Below are positions 1-7,565 of a DNA stretch of 38,048 bases, in pieces (the first letter of the stretch is position 1; every line of letters starts with the position of its first letter). Below the pieces are notes generated by a model that saw nothing but the letters and a program-made list of their open reading frames with translations, was not told the origin of the DNA and did not search any database. A program made the position numbers and the translations under genes. This DNA is from Rickettsiales bacterium (GTDB lineage Bacteria; Pseudomonadota; Alphaproteobacteria; Rickettsiales; UBA3002), in the NCBI GenBank assembly GCA_028281385.1, contig JANQJY010000099.1, forward strand, positions 1-38,048, given 5' to 3'.

Positions 1-2
1 CT

Positions 3-161
3 TTTGCCTGTACACCGGAGGCACTGAAAGCACGTCCCGACAATACAACCGGCCTTCACAATGCCTGCATTGCCGGCGATTATACCGATACCGGTCTGCC
101 GGCCACCATCGAAAGCGCGATTACATCCGGAAAGCTGGCAGCACAGTATATTTCAGCGTAA
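3..161 (+). CDS. hpnE: C-terminal end of HpnE-like FAD-dependent hydroxysqualene dehydroxylase (partial)
   Basis: Only the last 52 residues lie in the window; the gene enters from the left edge and stops at TAA 159-161. The fragment holds the motif AGDYTDTGLPATIESAI, the C-terminal FAD-binding signature of the phytoene desaturase/amine oxidase fold. The form with TGLPATIE is typical of HpnE, which removes the hydroxyl group of hydroxysqualene to give squalene for hopanoid synthesis. The family assignment rests on this motif alone. A carotenoid desaturase or another flavin amine oxidase is possible, and the rest of the hopanoid cluster would lie outside the window. Confidence 0.6.
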   Translation, partial: FACTPEALKARPDNTTGLHNACIAGDYTDTGLPATIESAITSGKLAAQYISA

Positions 162-218
162 CGGCAAGCCACCCTTTCCTCTTGTATTCATCGCATAATG
201 ATCTACATAAGCGGGGTG

Positions 219-959
219 ATGAAGAATCGGCAGCCAGAATTAACCCGGCGGACATTGCTTAAAACCCTGTCCATAACGGCCATGGCTGCCATCATTCCTT
301 CATCCGTAATCGCCAAAACCAACCAAGGAGAGACCACCATGCCCTTTACCCTACCCGATCTGCCTTACGGCAAAGACGCGCTGGAGCCGCATATTTCCGC
401 CAACACGCTCGATTTCCATCACGGCAAACACCATAATACTTATGTGGTCAATCTGAACAAACTGGTCGAAGGCACCGAACTGGCTGATGCCTCACTCGAA
501 GAGATCATCATCAAAACGGCGGGAGATGCCTCCAAAGCCGGTATCTTCAACAATGCCGCCCAGGTATGGAATCATACCTTTTACTGGCATTCGATGAAAG
601 CCTCCGGCGGCGGCAAGCCTTCCGGCGAACTCGCTGCTAAAATCGATGCCGATTTCGGCTCGTATGATAAATTCGTCGAGGAATTCAAAACCGCCGGTGC
701 TACCCAGTTCGGCAGCGGCTGGGCTTGGCTGGTACTCGGTAAGGATGGCAAGCTGGCAGTCAAAAAAACCCCGAATGCCGAAAACCCGATGAGTGAAGGC
801 GACACTCCGCTTCTGACTATGGATGTATGGGAGCATGCCTATTACCTCGATTTCCAAAACCGCCGTCCGGATTATATTGGCACGTTTCTGGAGAGTCTGG
901 TTAACTGGGATTTTGCCGCGGAGAATTTTGAAGCCGCCAAGCAAAAAGCTGCTGCGTAA
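219..959 (+). CDS. sodB: Iron superoxide dismutase with possible Tat signal (alternative cytosolic start at 339)
   Basis: This enzyme converts superoxide to hydrogen peroxide and oxygen. Counting from the internal Met at 339, His27 in the DFHHGKHH motif, the His of NHTFYW and the Asp and His of [11 protein letters not shown] are the four metal ligands. The Gln in [13 protein letters not shown] marks the iron type. The 206-residue form from ATG 339 has the normal SodB length and a strong AAGGAG at 325-330, 8 bases upstream. The frame stays open further up to ATG 219. This adds 40 residues with a twin arginine (TRRTLLK), a hydrophobic stretch and a VIA-K cleavage-like site, which looks like a Tat signal peptide. 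Both starts may be used: a periplasmic and a cytosolic form. A terminator follows at 984-1009. Confidence 0.93.
   Translation: MKNRQPELTRRTLLKTLSITAMAAIIPSSVIAKTNQGETTMPFTLPDLPYGKDALEPHISANTLDFHHGKHHNTYVVNLNKLVEGTELADASLEEIIIKTAGDASKAGIFNNAAQVWNHTFYWHSMKASGGGKPSGELAAKIDADFGSYDKFVEEFKTAGATQFGSGWAWLVLGKDGKLAVKKTPNAENPMSEGDTPLLTMDVWEHAYYLDFQNRRPDYIGTFLESLVNWDFAAENFEAAKQKAAA
339..341 (+). promoter_or_regulatory. Internal start codon of sodB with strong ribosome binding site
   Basis: AAGGAG at 325-330 lies 8 bases before ATG 339, ideal spacing. The product would begin [17 protein letters not shown], exactly where ordinary cytosolic iron SODs begin. This is the best ribosome binding site in the gene. 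The upstream ATG 219 has only a weak G-rich stretch (GCGGGG) before it. Confidence 0.6.
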
Positions 960-983
960 CCTCAGAATAACCTATATCTGATG

Positions 984-1009
984 AAAGGCCGCCTGAGTGC
1001 GGCCTTTTT
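984..1009 (+). terminator. Rho-independent terminator after sodB
   Basis: A 9-bp perfect stem (AAAGGCCGC at 984-992 and GCGGCCTTT at 999-1007) with a 6-base loop ends in a run of T on the plus strand. It starts 24 bases after the sodB stop. The stop codon of the convergent Mth938-like gene (1009-1011) lies in the tail, so the hairpin may separate both transcripts. Confidence 0.85.
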
Positions 1010-1380
1010 CATACCGCCACTAACAGTGCCGCAACCCTGCGCTCTTCTGACATCAGAATATTATAAGTCCGGCAGGCAGCACCGGTATCCATCACATCGA
1101 CACTGATTCCGGCATTGTTCAGCACTTGTTTTATCTCCTGTTTAAGCGGTACGATCGTTTGTCCACAGCCGATCAACAGAATTTCAATATGCTCCGATTT
1201 TGCCAGAATGGATTGAAGATGCTCTGCCCCCAAGGCATCGATATGCTCGATCTCACAGCGTTGGCAATGGTCCGCCATCACGATCTGTGAACCCTGACGG
1301 GTCTCGTTATCAATCGTGAATCCGCCGTCGCCATAACGCTGGATATGGCTTCTCGCTTCGACAAATCCCTGCATCGACAT
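1009..1380 (-). CDS. Mth938/NDUFAF3-like domain protein (DUF498)
   Basis: This 123-residue protein has the Mth938-like fold, seen in the pattern YGDGGFTIDN near residue 16, a central ILLIGCGQTIVPL strand-loop around residue 67, and a C-terminal block (MDTGAACRTYNILMSEERRVAALLVAV) with the TGAA-R-YN-L--E-R-VAA-L pattern. The mitochondrial relative NDUFAF3 helps assemble complex I; the bacterial role is unproven. In alphaproteobacteria this gene typically sits downstream of yajC-secD-secF. Here it follows secD by 14 bases with no secF between. Confidence 0.85.
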   Translation of the reverse strand: MSMQGFVEARSHIQRYGDGGFTIDNETRQGSQIVMADHCQRCEIEHIDALGAEHLQSILAKSEHIEILLIGCGQTIVPLKQEIKQVLNNAGISVDVMDTGAACRTYNILMSEERRVAALLVAV

Positions 1381-1394
1381 GGGAAAAACCTACA

Positions 1395-2981
1395 TCAGAT
1401 CGGCACGGCTTTAGGGCGCGTCCGATGGAACCACACCGCCACCATCATCCGCGTCAGCAGAATGGCCGAGAACATCGAGGACGCAATCCCGATCGACAGC
1501 GTTACGGCAAAGCCTTTGATAGTTCCCGAGCCAAAGGCAAACAGCACCAGTGCGGCGATCAGGGTGGTCAGATTCGAGTCGATAATCGTCCCGAAAGCGG
1601 TTCTGAAGCCATGTTCAATCGACGCCATCACCGATTTGCCGTTACGGATTTCCTCGCGTATACGCTCGAAAATCAACACATTGGCATCGACCGCCATGCC
1701 CATGGTCAGCACGATGCCGGCAATGCCCGGCAGCGTCAGCGTCGCCTGCAACAAGGACAACACGCCGAGGATAATCACAATATTGATCGCCAGCGCGATA
1801 TTGGAAAAGATGCCGAACAGCCCGTAAGAGATCAGCATATATATCATCACCGCGGCAATGGCGATGAGTACCGCCTTTTCACCTGCCACTACCGAGTCCG
1901 CCCCCAGTGACGGGCCGACTGAACGTTCTTCAATGACGGTCAGCGGTGCCGGCAACGCACCCGCACGCAATAGAATCGCCAGTTCATTGGCAGAATCAAC
2001 CGTAAAACTACCCTCAATCATGCCGCGCCCGCCGAGAATCGCACTGCGGATAACCGGTGCGGTAATCACCTTGTTATCGAGCACCACGGCAAAGCGTTTT
2101 CCAACACTCGCCTGCGTGATCTCACCGAATTTTCTGGCACCCAACGCATTGAACTGAAATTCAACAATGGGCTGGCCGCGATCAAAGCTGGCATTGGCAT
2201 TGGTCAGCAATTCACCGCTCAACGCCACGCGCGAAAAGATCGGATAGGTCCCCTGACCACCACGACGCGCCTGCTCCTGCGGATCGGCTGACGGCACAAT
2301 CCGCGTACCCGGTGGCACGATACCGCGTTGTAACTGCTCAGGCGTCACGGTTTCATTAACCAGATGAAAGGTCATCTTCGCGGTCTTGCCCAGCAGGCGT
2401 TTTAACTCTTCCGGATTCTCCACCCCCGGCACCTGTACCAGCACGCGGTCATTGCCCTGCCGCTGAATCGTCGGCTCCTTGGTGCCGGTCTCATTGATCC
2501 GGCGGTTGATGATCTCGATCGATTGCTCCAGCAGTTTCAGCTTCATCGCATCCAGCGCCTTCTGCTCATAGGAAAGTGTCAACTTTCCGGCTTCACGTTC
2601 CATCTGCACATCCGGGTTGATATCGCGGATAAGCGCTTCGATATCCGTCTCACCGTCCACTGTATCTTCACGAATCTCCACACTCACCCGGTCGCCCTTG
2701 GCCAATAGCTGCCGGTAGCCGATCTTGTTTTCGCGCAGTACCGAACGTACCTCATCGCGTGTCATCTCGAAATGCTCTTTGAGGTAGACGTCAAAATCGA
2801 CACGCAGCAACAAGTGCGAACCGCCGCGCAGATCCAACCCCAGATTTACCTTGTCCTTCGGCAACGGATCGGGCAGTGAAGCGATGTGCTCAGAGGTCAG
2901 AATATTGGGGAGTGCCGCAAAGGCAAAGAACAGACACACTGTAACAATCGACAGTATTTTCCACTGCGGGAAATCCAGCAT
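1395..2981 (-). CDS. secD: Protein translocase subunit SecD
   Basis: SecD is an inner-membrane protein that helps the SecYEG channel move proteins by using proton motive force. The 528 residues contain an N-terminal membrane helix (about 8-26), the conserved NLGLDLRGG motif (about 47-55), a long periplasmic domain, and five C-terminal membrane helices with GIVLTMGMAVDANVLIFERIRE around residue 430. The protein ends soon after the last helix (TRPKAVPI), so it is SecD alone and not a SecD-SecF fusion. yajC lies 9 bases upstream. SecF, the usual next gene, is missing here. Confidence 0.97.
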   Translation of the reverse strand: MLDFPQWKILSIVTVCLFFAFAALPNILTSEHIASLPDPLPKDKVNLGLDLRGGSHLLLRVDFDVYLKEHFEMTRDEVRSVLRENKIGYRQLLAKGDRVSVEIREDTVDGETDIEALIRDINPDVQMEREAGKLTLSYEQKALDAMKLKLLEQSIEIINRRINETGTKEPTIQRQGNDRVLVQVPGVENPEELKRLLGKTAKMTFHLVNETVTPEQLQRGIVPPGTRIVPSADPQEQARRGGQGTYPIFSRVALSGELLTNANASFDRGQPIVEFQFNALGARKFGEITQASVGKRFAVVLDNKVITAPVIRSAILGGRGMIEGSFTVDSANELAILLRAGALPAPLTVIEERSVGPSLGADSVVAGEKAVLIAIAAVMIYMLISYGLFGIFSNIALAINIVIILGVLSLLQATLTLPGIAGIVLTMGMAVDANVLIFERIREEIRNGKSVMASIEHGFRTAFGTIIDSNLTTLIAALVLFAFGSGTIKGFAVTLSIGIASSMFSAILLTRMMVAVWFHRTRPKAVPI

Positions 2982-2990
2982 AATAAAACC

Positions 2991-3389
2991 CTACGCTTTT
3001 TTCTTTTTGGATGTAGCGTCTTTGGCTTCCTTTGTCTCGGTTTTTTTATCCTGGCTGTTATCATTGGCGCCGGTCTTGGCAGTAACATTCGATAAGGTCG
3101 ATTTTTCCACCTTGATCTCCAGCTCATCGGCGATTTTGACCATCACCGTCCCGTCATCCGCCACCTTAGTAACTTTACCATGCACACCACCGGCCGTCAC
3201 CACGTTATCACCACGCTTAACCGCTTCGATCATCTTCTGATGATCCTTGTATTTCTTCTGCTGCGGACGGATCAGCAGAAAATAAAAAACAACAAAGACA
3301 AACAGGAGCGGAATAAATCCCGACCATGGATTCGGCTCACCTGCCGCTTGAGCAAAGGCCGGAGAAATAAACAGAAGATCACTCAGCAT
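2991..3389 (-). CDS. yajC: Sec translocase auxiliary subunit YajC
   Basis: This 132-residue protein has one membrane helix (about residues 24-40, GFIPLLFVFVVFYFLLI) followed by the family motif RPQQKKYKDHQKMIEAVKRGD and a small soluble domain (VVTAGGVHGKVTKV). The C-terminal 30 residues are lysine-rich and of low complexity. YajC associates with SecD and SecF in the inner membrane. It lies 5 bases after rpmG and 9 bases before secD, so the three are probably one transcript. Confidence 0.96.
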   Translation of the reverse strand: MLSDLLFISPAFAQAAGEPNPWSGFIPLLFVFVVFYFLLIRPQQKKYKDHQKMIEAVKRGDNVVTAGGVHGKVTKVADDGTVMVKIADELEIKVEKSTLSNVTAKTGANDNSQDKKTETKEAKDATSKKKKA

Positions 3390-3394
3390 GCCAC

Positions 3395-3565
3395 CTACGA
3401 CTTCAGCTTGGTTTCTTTATATTCAACATGCTTGCGCACCACCGGATCATATTTGCGGAAATTCAGTTTTTCCGGCTGTTTGCGCGGGTTACGCTTCTTC
3501 ACATAGAAATGACCGGTTCCCGCCGTACTTTCCAGCTTCACCAGAATATAGTTTTTCTTCGCCAT
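3395..3565 (-). CDS. rpmG: 50S ribosomal protein L33
   Basis: This is a 56-residue basic protein beginning [20 protein letters not shown] and ending [12 protein letters not shown]-like, the usual alphaproteobacterial L33 pattern and length. It lacks the cysteine pairs of zinc-binding L33. The open frame extends four codons further up, but ATG 3565 has a GAGGT about 6 bases before it and matches the family start. It is the first gene of the yajC-secD run, an unusual place for rpmG. Confidence 0.95.
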   Translation of the reverse strand: MAKKNYILVKLESTAGTGHFYVKKRNPRKQPEKLNFRKYDPVVRKHVEYKETKLKS

Positions 3566-3645
3566 AACATACCTCAAAATCTCAGAGGCAGGACCATAGC
3601 GAACCGCGCAGGCAAGTCAAGCAGATTCCTGCCCGCATCGCTCGC

Positions 3646-3673
3646 TTGACCACCCTTTGCAAACCTCTATGCT
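3646..3673 (+). promoter_or_regulatory. Sigma-70-type promoter of galU, probably leaderless
   Basis: TTGACC at 3646-3651, a 16-bp spacer and TATGCT at 3668-3673. Transcription should begin near 3680, essentially at the galU ATG (3681). The earlier in-frame starts (TTG 3657, ATG 3669) fall inside the promoter, which supports ATG 3681 and a transcript with little or no 5' leader. Confidence 0.6.
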
Positions 3674-3680
3674 GCGGGGC

Positions 3681-4559
3681 ATGACACAAACGATCAAAAA
3701 AGCCGTCTTTCCCGTGGGTGGACTGGGCACACGCTTTCTGCCGGCAACCAAGTCGATGCCCAAGGAAATGCTGCCGGTGGTTGATAAGCCGTTGATTCAT
3801 TATGCCTATGAAGAAGCGGTGGCGGCGGGAATCGAGCAGTTTATTTTCGTCACCGGCCGTAATAAAAACGCCATCGCCAATCATTTCGACAGTTCCTATG
3901 AGCTCGAGCGCATTCTGGACGATAAGGACAAGCAGACCGAACTTACCAAAACCCGCGGCTGGATGCCCGAGGCCGGCAGTATCATTTTCACCCGCCAGCA
4001 GGAACCGCTGGGGCTGGGCCATGCGGTGTGGTGCGCGCGTTACTGGATCGCGGAAGAGGAGCCCTTTGCCGTCATCCTCGCCGATGATCTGATTCTGCAT
4101 GAGACGCCCTGCCTGAAACAGATGGTCGATGCCTATGCACAGGCTCCGGGCAATATGGCAGCGGTAATGAATGTCCCGCGTGAACAGACCGCGCGTTACG
4201 GTATTCTCGATGTCGAGGATGACACTTCGCAGCTCGTCAAAGCCAAGGGTCTGGTTGAAAAACCCGCGCCAGACGAAGCGCCCTCCACCCTGTCGATCAC
4301 CGGACGCTATATTCTGCATCCCTCGATTTTTGCGCAGCTGGAGCATCAGGCCAAAGGCGCCGGCGGAGAAATACAGCTCACCGATGCGATGCATCAGATG
4401 ATCGGCAACGTCGATTTCTACGGCTTCCGCTTTGACGGCACACGCTATGATTGCGGCGAGCATCTGGGCTATGTCGAGGCCAATGTCGCCTATGCGCTGG
4501 CCCGCGATGAACTGCGCGATGAAATAAAAACGCGGCTGAAGCCGTATGTGGAAGGGTAG
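3681..4559 (+). CDS. galU: UTP--glucose-1-phosphate uridylyltransferase
   Basis: GalU makes UDP-glucose from UTP and glucose-1-phosphate, for polysaccharides and lipopolysaccharide. The 292-residue protein starts with the nucleotide-binding motif FPVGGLGTRFLPATKSMPKEMLP and has VVDKPLIHYAYEEA, the GLGHAVWCAR motif, the metal-binding ILADDLI and VEKP further down. These are the standard GalU blocks and the length is usual. No good ribosome binding site precedes ATG 3681; see the promoter at 3646-3673. ugd, which uses its product, follows after a repeat element. Confidence 0.97.
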   Translation: MTQTIKKAVFPVGGLGTRFLPATKSMPKEMLPVVDKPLIHYAYEEAVAAGIEQFIFVTGRNKNAIANHFDSSYELERILDDKDKQTELTKTRGWMPEAGSIIFTRQQEPLGLGHAVWCARYWIAEEEPFAVILADDLILHETPCLKQMVDAYAQAPGNMAAVMNVPREQTARYGILDVEDDTSQLVKAKGLVEKPAPDEAPSTLSITGRYILHPSIFAQLEHQAKGAGGEIQLTDAMHQMIGNVDFYGFRFDGTRYDCGEHLGYVEANVAYALARDELRDEIKTRLKPYVEG

Positions 4560-4588
4560 ACCATGCGGATTGCAATCCCACTCTCACT

Positions 4589-4688
4589 GTCATTCCCGCG
4601 GCTTGTCTCGCCAAAGCAAAGCGACGACGGAAAGCGGGAATTTCGTTGCCATACTGTACAAAGATCCCGGATTAAATCCGGGATGACG
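4589..4688. repeat. Palindromic intergenic repeat A (between galU and ugd)
   Basis: The element starts TGTCATTCCCGC and ends GGGATGAC. Two hairpins are visible: ATTCCCGC (4592-4599) with GCGGGAAT (4634-4641), and a 21-base palindrome at 4664-4684 with 10-bp arms (ATCCCGGATT). The core TGTCTCGCCAAAGC (4604-4617) recurs in repeat D and, in the slightly changed form CGTCTCGCCAAAGC, in repeat E. Confidence 0.75.
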
Positions 4689-4696
4689 AGGTAAAG

Positions 4697-6046
4697 ATGC
4701 GGATCGCATGCATAGGAACGGGATATGTCGGGCTGGTCAGCGGCGTCTGTTTTGCCGAGCTTGGCTATCATGTAACCTGTGTCGACAGGCTGGAAGCAAA
4801 GATCGATGCGCTGAATAACGGCGATATCCCGATTTACGAGCCGGGACTTGAGGCATTGGTCGAGAAAAATACCGCCACCGACCGGCTGGCCTTTACCACC
4901 AATCTGGAACAGGCGGTCCGCCAGGCGGATATTGTCTTTATTGCCGTCGGCACGCCTCCCAGTGCGGAGACCGGTAAGGCGGATCTGTCCTATGTTTTCG
5001 CAGCAGCAGAAGAGATTGCCGGTGCGCTGGACGGTCATACGATCATCGTCACCAAATCGACCGTGCCGGTAGGCACCAATGCCAGAGTCAAAGAGATCAT
5101 TGCTACGGTCAATCCCAAAGCCGAATTCAATATCGCCTCCAACCCGGAATTTCTGCGCGAGGGCTCGGCCATTGATGACTTCATGAAACCGGATCGTATC
5201 GTCGTCGGCGTGGACTCGGAAGAAGCAGGCCATCTGCTCGCCGACCTTTATCAACCACTGACCAATAAAGGCTATCCCCTGCTCAGGACCGATATCGAAA
5301 CGGCGGAGATGATCAAATATGCCTCCAACAGTTTTCTCGCCACCAAAATCGCTTTCATCAATGAAATGGCCGATATCTGTGAACAGGTCGGCGCCAATGT
5401 CGAACTGGTCGCCAAGGGTATGGGTATGGATGAGCGTATCGGTGACCGATTCCTGCGTCCGGGGCCGGGCTTCGGCGGCTCCTGCTTTCCCAAGGATGCG
5501 CAGGCACTGGCGAGGCTGGCGGATGAACATGGGGTCGATCCAAGAATCGTCAATACGGTCACGGATTATAACCTCAACCGCCGTCACAGTATGGCGGATC
5601 GTGTAATCCACGCATGTGAGCACGAGGTGAAAGGTAAGACCATCGCCATATTGGGGCTGACCTTCAAGGCCAATACCGACGATATGCGCGAAAGCCCGAG
5701 CCTGGCGATCATTTCCACATTGCTTGAGGCCGGGGCCCGCATCCAGGCCTATGATCCGGAAGGGATGGACAACGCCAGACAGTTACTACAGGGTGATATC
5801 AGCTGGTGTGAGTCGCTGTATGATGCCGTCACCGACGCCGACGCCTGCACCATCGTCACCGAATGGGATGCATTCCGCCAGATGGATCTGGGTAAGGTCT
5901 ATGCGCTGATGAAAACCCCGCTTATCATCGATTTACGCAACCTGTTCACTCCACAGGATATGGCGAATAAAGGCTTCCGCTATTATTCGATCGGGCGCAA
6001 ACCCGCCTTCCCCACCGCAACGGAACCACTGGCAAAAAGCGCCTAG
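4697..6046 (+). CDS. ugd: UDP-glucose 6-dehydrogenase
   Basis: Ugd oxidises UDP-glucose twice with NAD+ to UDP-glucuronate, a precursor of acidic polysaccharides or lipid decorations. The 449-residue protein begins with the Rossmann motif CIGTGYVGLVSG. It carries GTPPS near residue 87, STVPVGT, NPEFLREGSAIDDF, and the catalytic cysteine in GFGGSCFPKD (about residue 263). The C-terminal NAD/UDP-binding part (LGLTFKANTDDMRESPSL) is complete. It follows galU, the source of its substrate, and its stop overlaps the convergent thioredoxin-like gene by 4 bases. Confidence 0.97.
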   Translation: MRIACIGTGYVGLVSGVCFAELGYHVTCVDRLEAKIDALNNGDIPIYEPGLEALVEKNTATDRLAFTTNLEQAVRQADIVFIAVGTPPSAETGKADLSYVFAAAEEIAGALDGHTIIVTKSTVPVGTNARVKEIIATVNPKAEFNIASNPEFLREGSAIDDFMKPDRIVVGVDSEEAGHLLADLYQPLTNKGYPLLRTDIETAEMIKYASNSFLATKIAFINEMADICEQVGANVELVAKGMGMDERIGDRFLRPGPGFGGSCFPKDAQALARLADEHGVDPRIVNTVTDYNLNRRHSMADRVIHACEHEVKGKTIAILGLTFKANTDDMRESPSLAIISTLLEAGARIQAYDPEGMDNARQLLQGDISWCESLYDAVTDADACTIVTEWDAFRQMDLGKVYALMKTPLIIDLRNLFTPQDMANKGFRYYSIGRKPAFPTATEPLAKSA

Positions 6047-6609
6047 GCCGCCGAGCTTTTCGTCTTCCATTTGATCGAGCAGCCGACCGACGGGTTTTGC
6101 GGACGTTCGGTCTTGCCGGTCTCCGCGACTTCCTTCATCGCCAGAAACAACTCACGCTCAGGGTTTTCGATGATATTCGACCAGGATTGGTCCAGCCGGC
6201 CGCGATACTGCAACTCCAGCTTCTTGTTGAATCCGAAGAAATCCGGCGTACACACCGCGCCGTAGGCCCGTGCTATTTCCTGGGTGTCATCAATGACGTA
6301 CGGAAAGGTCATCTGTCTTTCATCGGCAAACTGTTGCATATTGTCAAAGGAGTCATCGGGATAATTTTCCGTATCGTTAGGCATGATGGCAATACTGCCA
6401 ACCCCAATCTCCTCCAATTCCTTGGCGGTACTGACAATGCGGTCCATCTGCTTTTGCACATACGGGCAATGATTGCAGATAAACATCAACCACAGACCAT
6501 TCGGTCCGCGCGCATTCTCAAGTGAATAGGTCTTGCCATCCACGCCTTTGAGCGAAAAATCCGCCGCCTTCCAGCCGATCACCGCCTGGGGAGTTTCCAA
6601 TGCCACCAT
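6043..6609 (-). CDS. Thioredoxin-fold redoxin family protein (peroxiredoxin-like)
   Basis: A 188-residue thioredoxin-fold protein with the motif CNHCPYV (Cys45 and Cys48), preceded by NGLWLMFI and followed by PYVQKQMDRI. It continues with IAIMPND, a FPYVIDDTQEIARAYGAVCTPDFF block and a C-terminal GCSIKWK. This is the AhpC/TSA-like redoxin subfamily with a C-x-x-C pair, whose substrate is unknown. No signal peptide is seen, so it is probably cytosolic. A strong AGGAGG lies about 8 bases before ATG 6609. It has its own spacing from the flippase gene upstream (35 bases). Confidence 0.88.
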   Translation of the reverse strand: MVALETPQAVIGWKAADFSLKGVDGKTYSLENARGPNGLWLMFICNHCPYVQKQMDRIVSTAKELEEIGVGSIAIMPNDTENYPDDSFDNMQQFADERQMTFPYVIDDTQEIARAYGAVCTPDFFGFNKKLELQYRGRLDQSWSNIIENPERELFLAMKEVAETGKTERPQNPSVGCSIKWKTKSSAA

Positions 6610-6644
6610 GATGATACCCTCCTTTTTGCGCCGTTATCATAGCG

Positions 6645-7565
6645 CTATGCTTTCGTTTGGCAAGGATTCATCTTACTTACGGAATGCAGGAAGGGTAGTC
6701 CCAGACACGCACTGACAACCGTCATCGCGAACATCAACAGTGAAATGGTGACCCCGAGCCCTGGATCGAGCTCGCTATGCGTAAAGCGGTTGATCAGTTC
6801 CGCGCCGTAGAAAAAGGTAAATTCCCGAATGCCCAGCCCGCCGACGGTCACGGGAATCATCCCGGCGATCGAAGCCAATTGAAACAGCAAGATATATTCG
6901 GCCATAAACTGTCCGTCACTCATGCTCCACCACAACACCAGCATGCTCATTACTGTAAAACCCTGTACCAGAATGGAATAACCAATCGCACCGAGAGTCG
7001 TCTGAATCGATTCCTTCAATACGAGATGTGCAAAGAAAAAATAGGCCAGCGTACCCATTAACAATGCCACAACCGCCGTGGTGGTGATTGCCAGCGCATC
7101 GATCTTAAACGGCATGAAAAACAGGGTGGCCAGCAAGGTCCAGCACAATACCAGCAGGCCGTTGAAGCGGTTGGACAATTGAATGCGCACGCCTTCTCCG
7201 ACCGGAAAGTCTGCCTTTTTCTTCAACAGATAGACTTTATAGGCATCGCCGCCAATCCCGCCGGGCAGAATCACATTATACACCAGCCCGACATAATAGA
7301 GGATCAGCGAAAAACGGAAGTTCAGCGGTTTGTCGACGCAACGGTAATAATAATTCATCCGCAGCGTGCTGGCGATCTGAGCAACGGTAAAACACACAAA
7401 GGCCAGCAGCAGCATATGAGGCGGGATGGCCATAGCCTGCTGCCAGATGTCCCCTGCATCGATCTGCTGAAATAACAGCCATAACAACAGCGCCGCACCG
7501 GCAAATTTCAGTGCAATAATCACACGCTGCTTTTTCACGGAAAGCTCTGCTATCTCTTCTGCCAT
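6645..7565 (-). CDS. Flippase-like membrane protein (lysylphosphatidylglycerol synthase TM domain family, YbhN/UPF0104)
   Basis: A 306-residue protein with about eight membrane helices. It shows the family features LRMNYYYRCVDKPLNF, YYVGLVYNVILPGGIGGDAYKVYLLKK (about 90-116) and GGLGIREFTFFYG near residue 243. This domain occurs in MprF-type flippases and in stand-alone proteins that may move lipids or lipid-linked sugars. The true substrate is unknown. The start ATG 7565 directly abuts the photolyase stop codon, so the two are co-transcribed and probably coupled. Confidence 0.8.
   Translation of the reverse strand: MAEEIAELSVKKQRVIIALKFAGAALLLWLLFQQIDAGDIWQQAMAIPPHMLLLAFVCFTVAQIASTLRMNYYYRCVDKPLNFRFSLILYYVGLVYNVILPGGIGGDAYKVYLLKKKADFPVGEGVRIQLSNRFNGLLVLCWTLLATLFFMPFKIDALAITTTAVVALLMGTLAYFFFAHLVLKESIQTTLGAIGYSILVQGFTVMSMLVLWWSMSDGQFMAEYILLFQLASIAGMIPVTVGGLGIREFTFFYGAELINRFTHSELDPGLGVTISLLMFAMTVVSACLGLPFLHSVSKMNPCQTKA

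Noticed and set aside
181-218. Fur box or promoter before sodB
   Set aside because: ATAATGAT at 195-202 recalls a Fur half-site, but no full 19-base palindrome or convincing -35/-10 pair is present.
3582-4463. 293-codon open frame on the minus strand opposite galU
   Set aside because: Covers galU and its promoter; no motif or ribosome binding site.
4490-5623. 377-codon open frame on the minus strand opposite ugd
   Set aside because: It lies fully within the well-supported ugd (and the galU end), has no ribosome binding site, and its residues are biased toward Arg, Gly, Asp and Ile as expected from a reversed coding strand.
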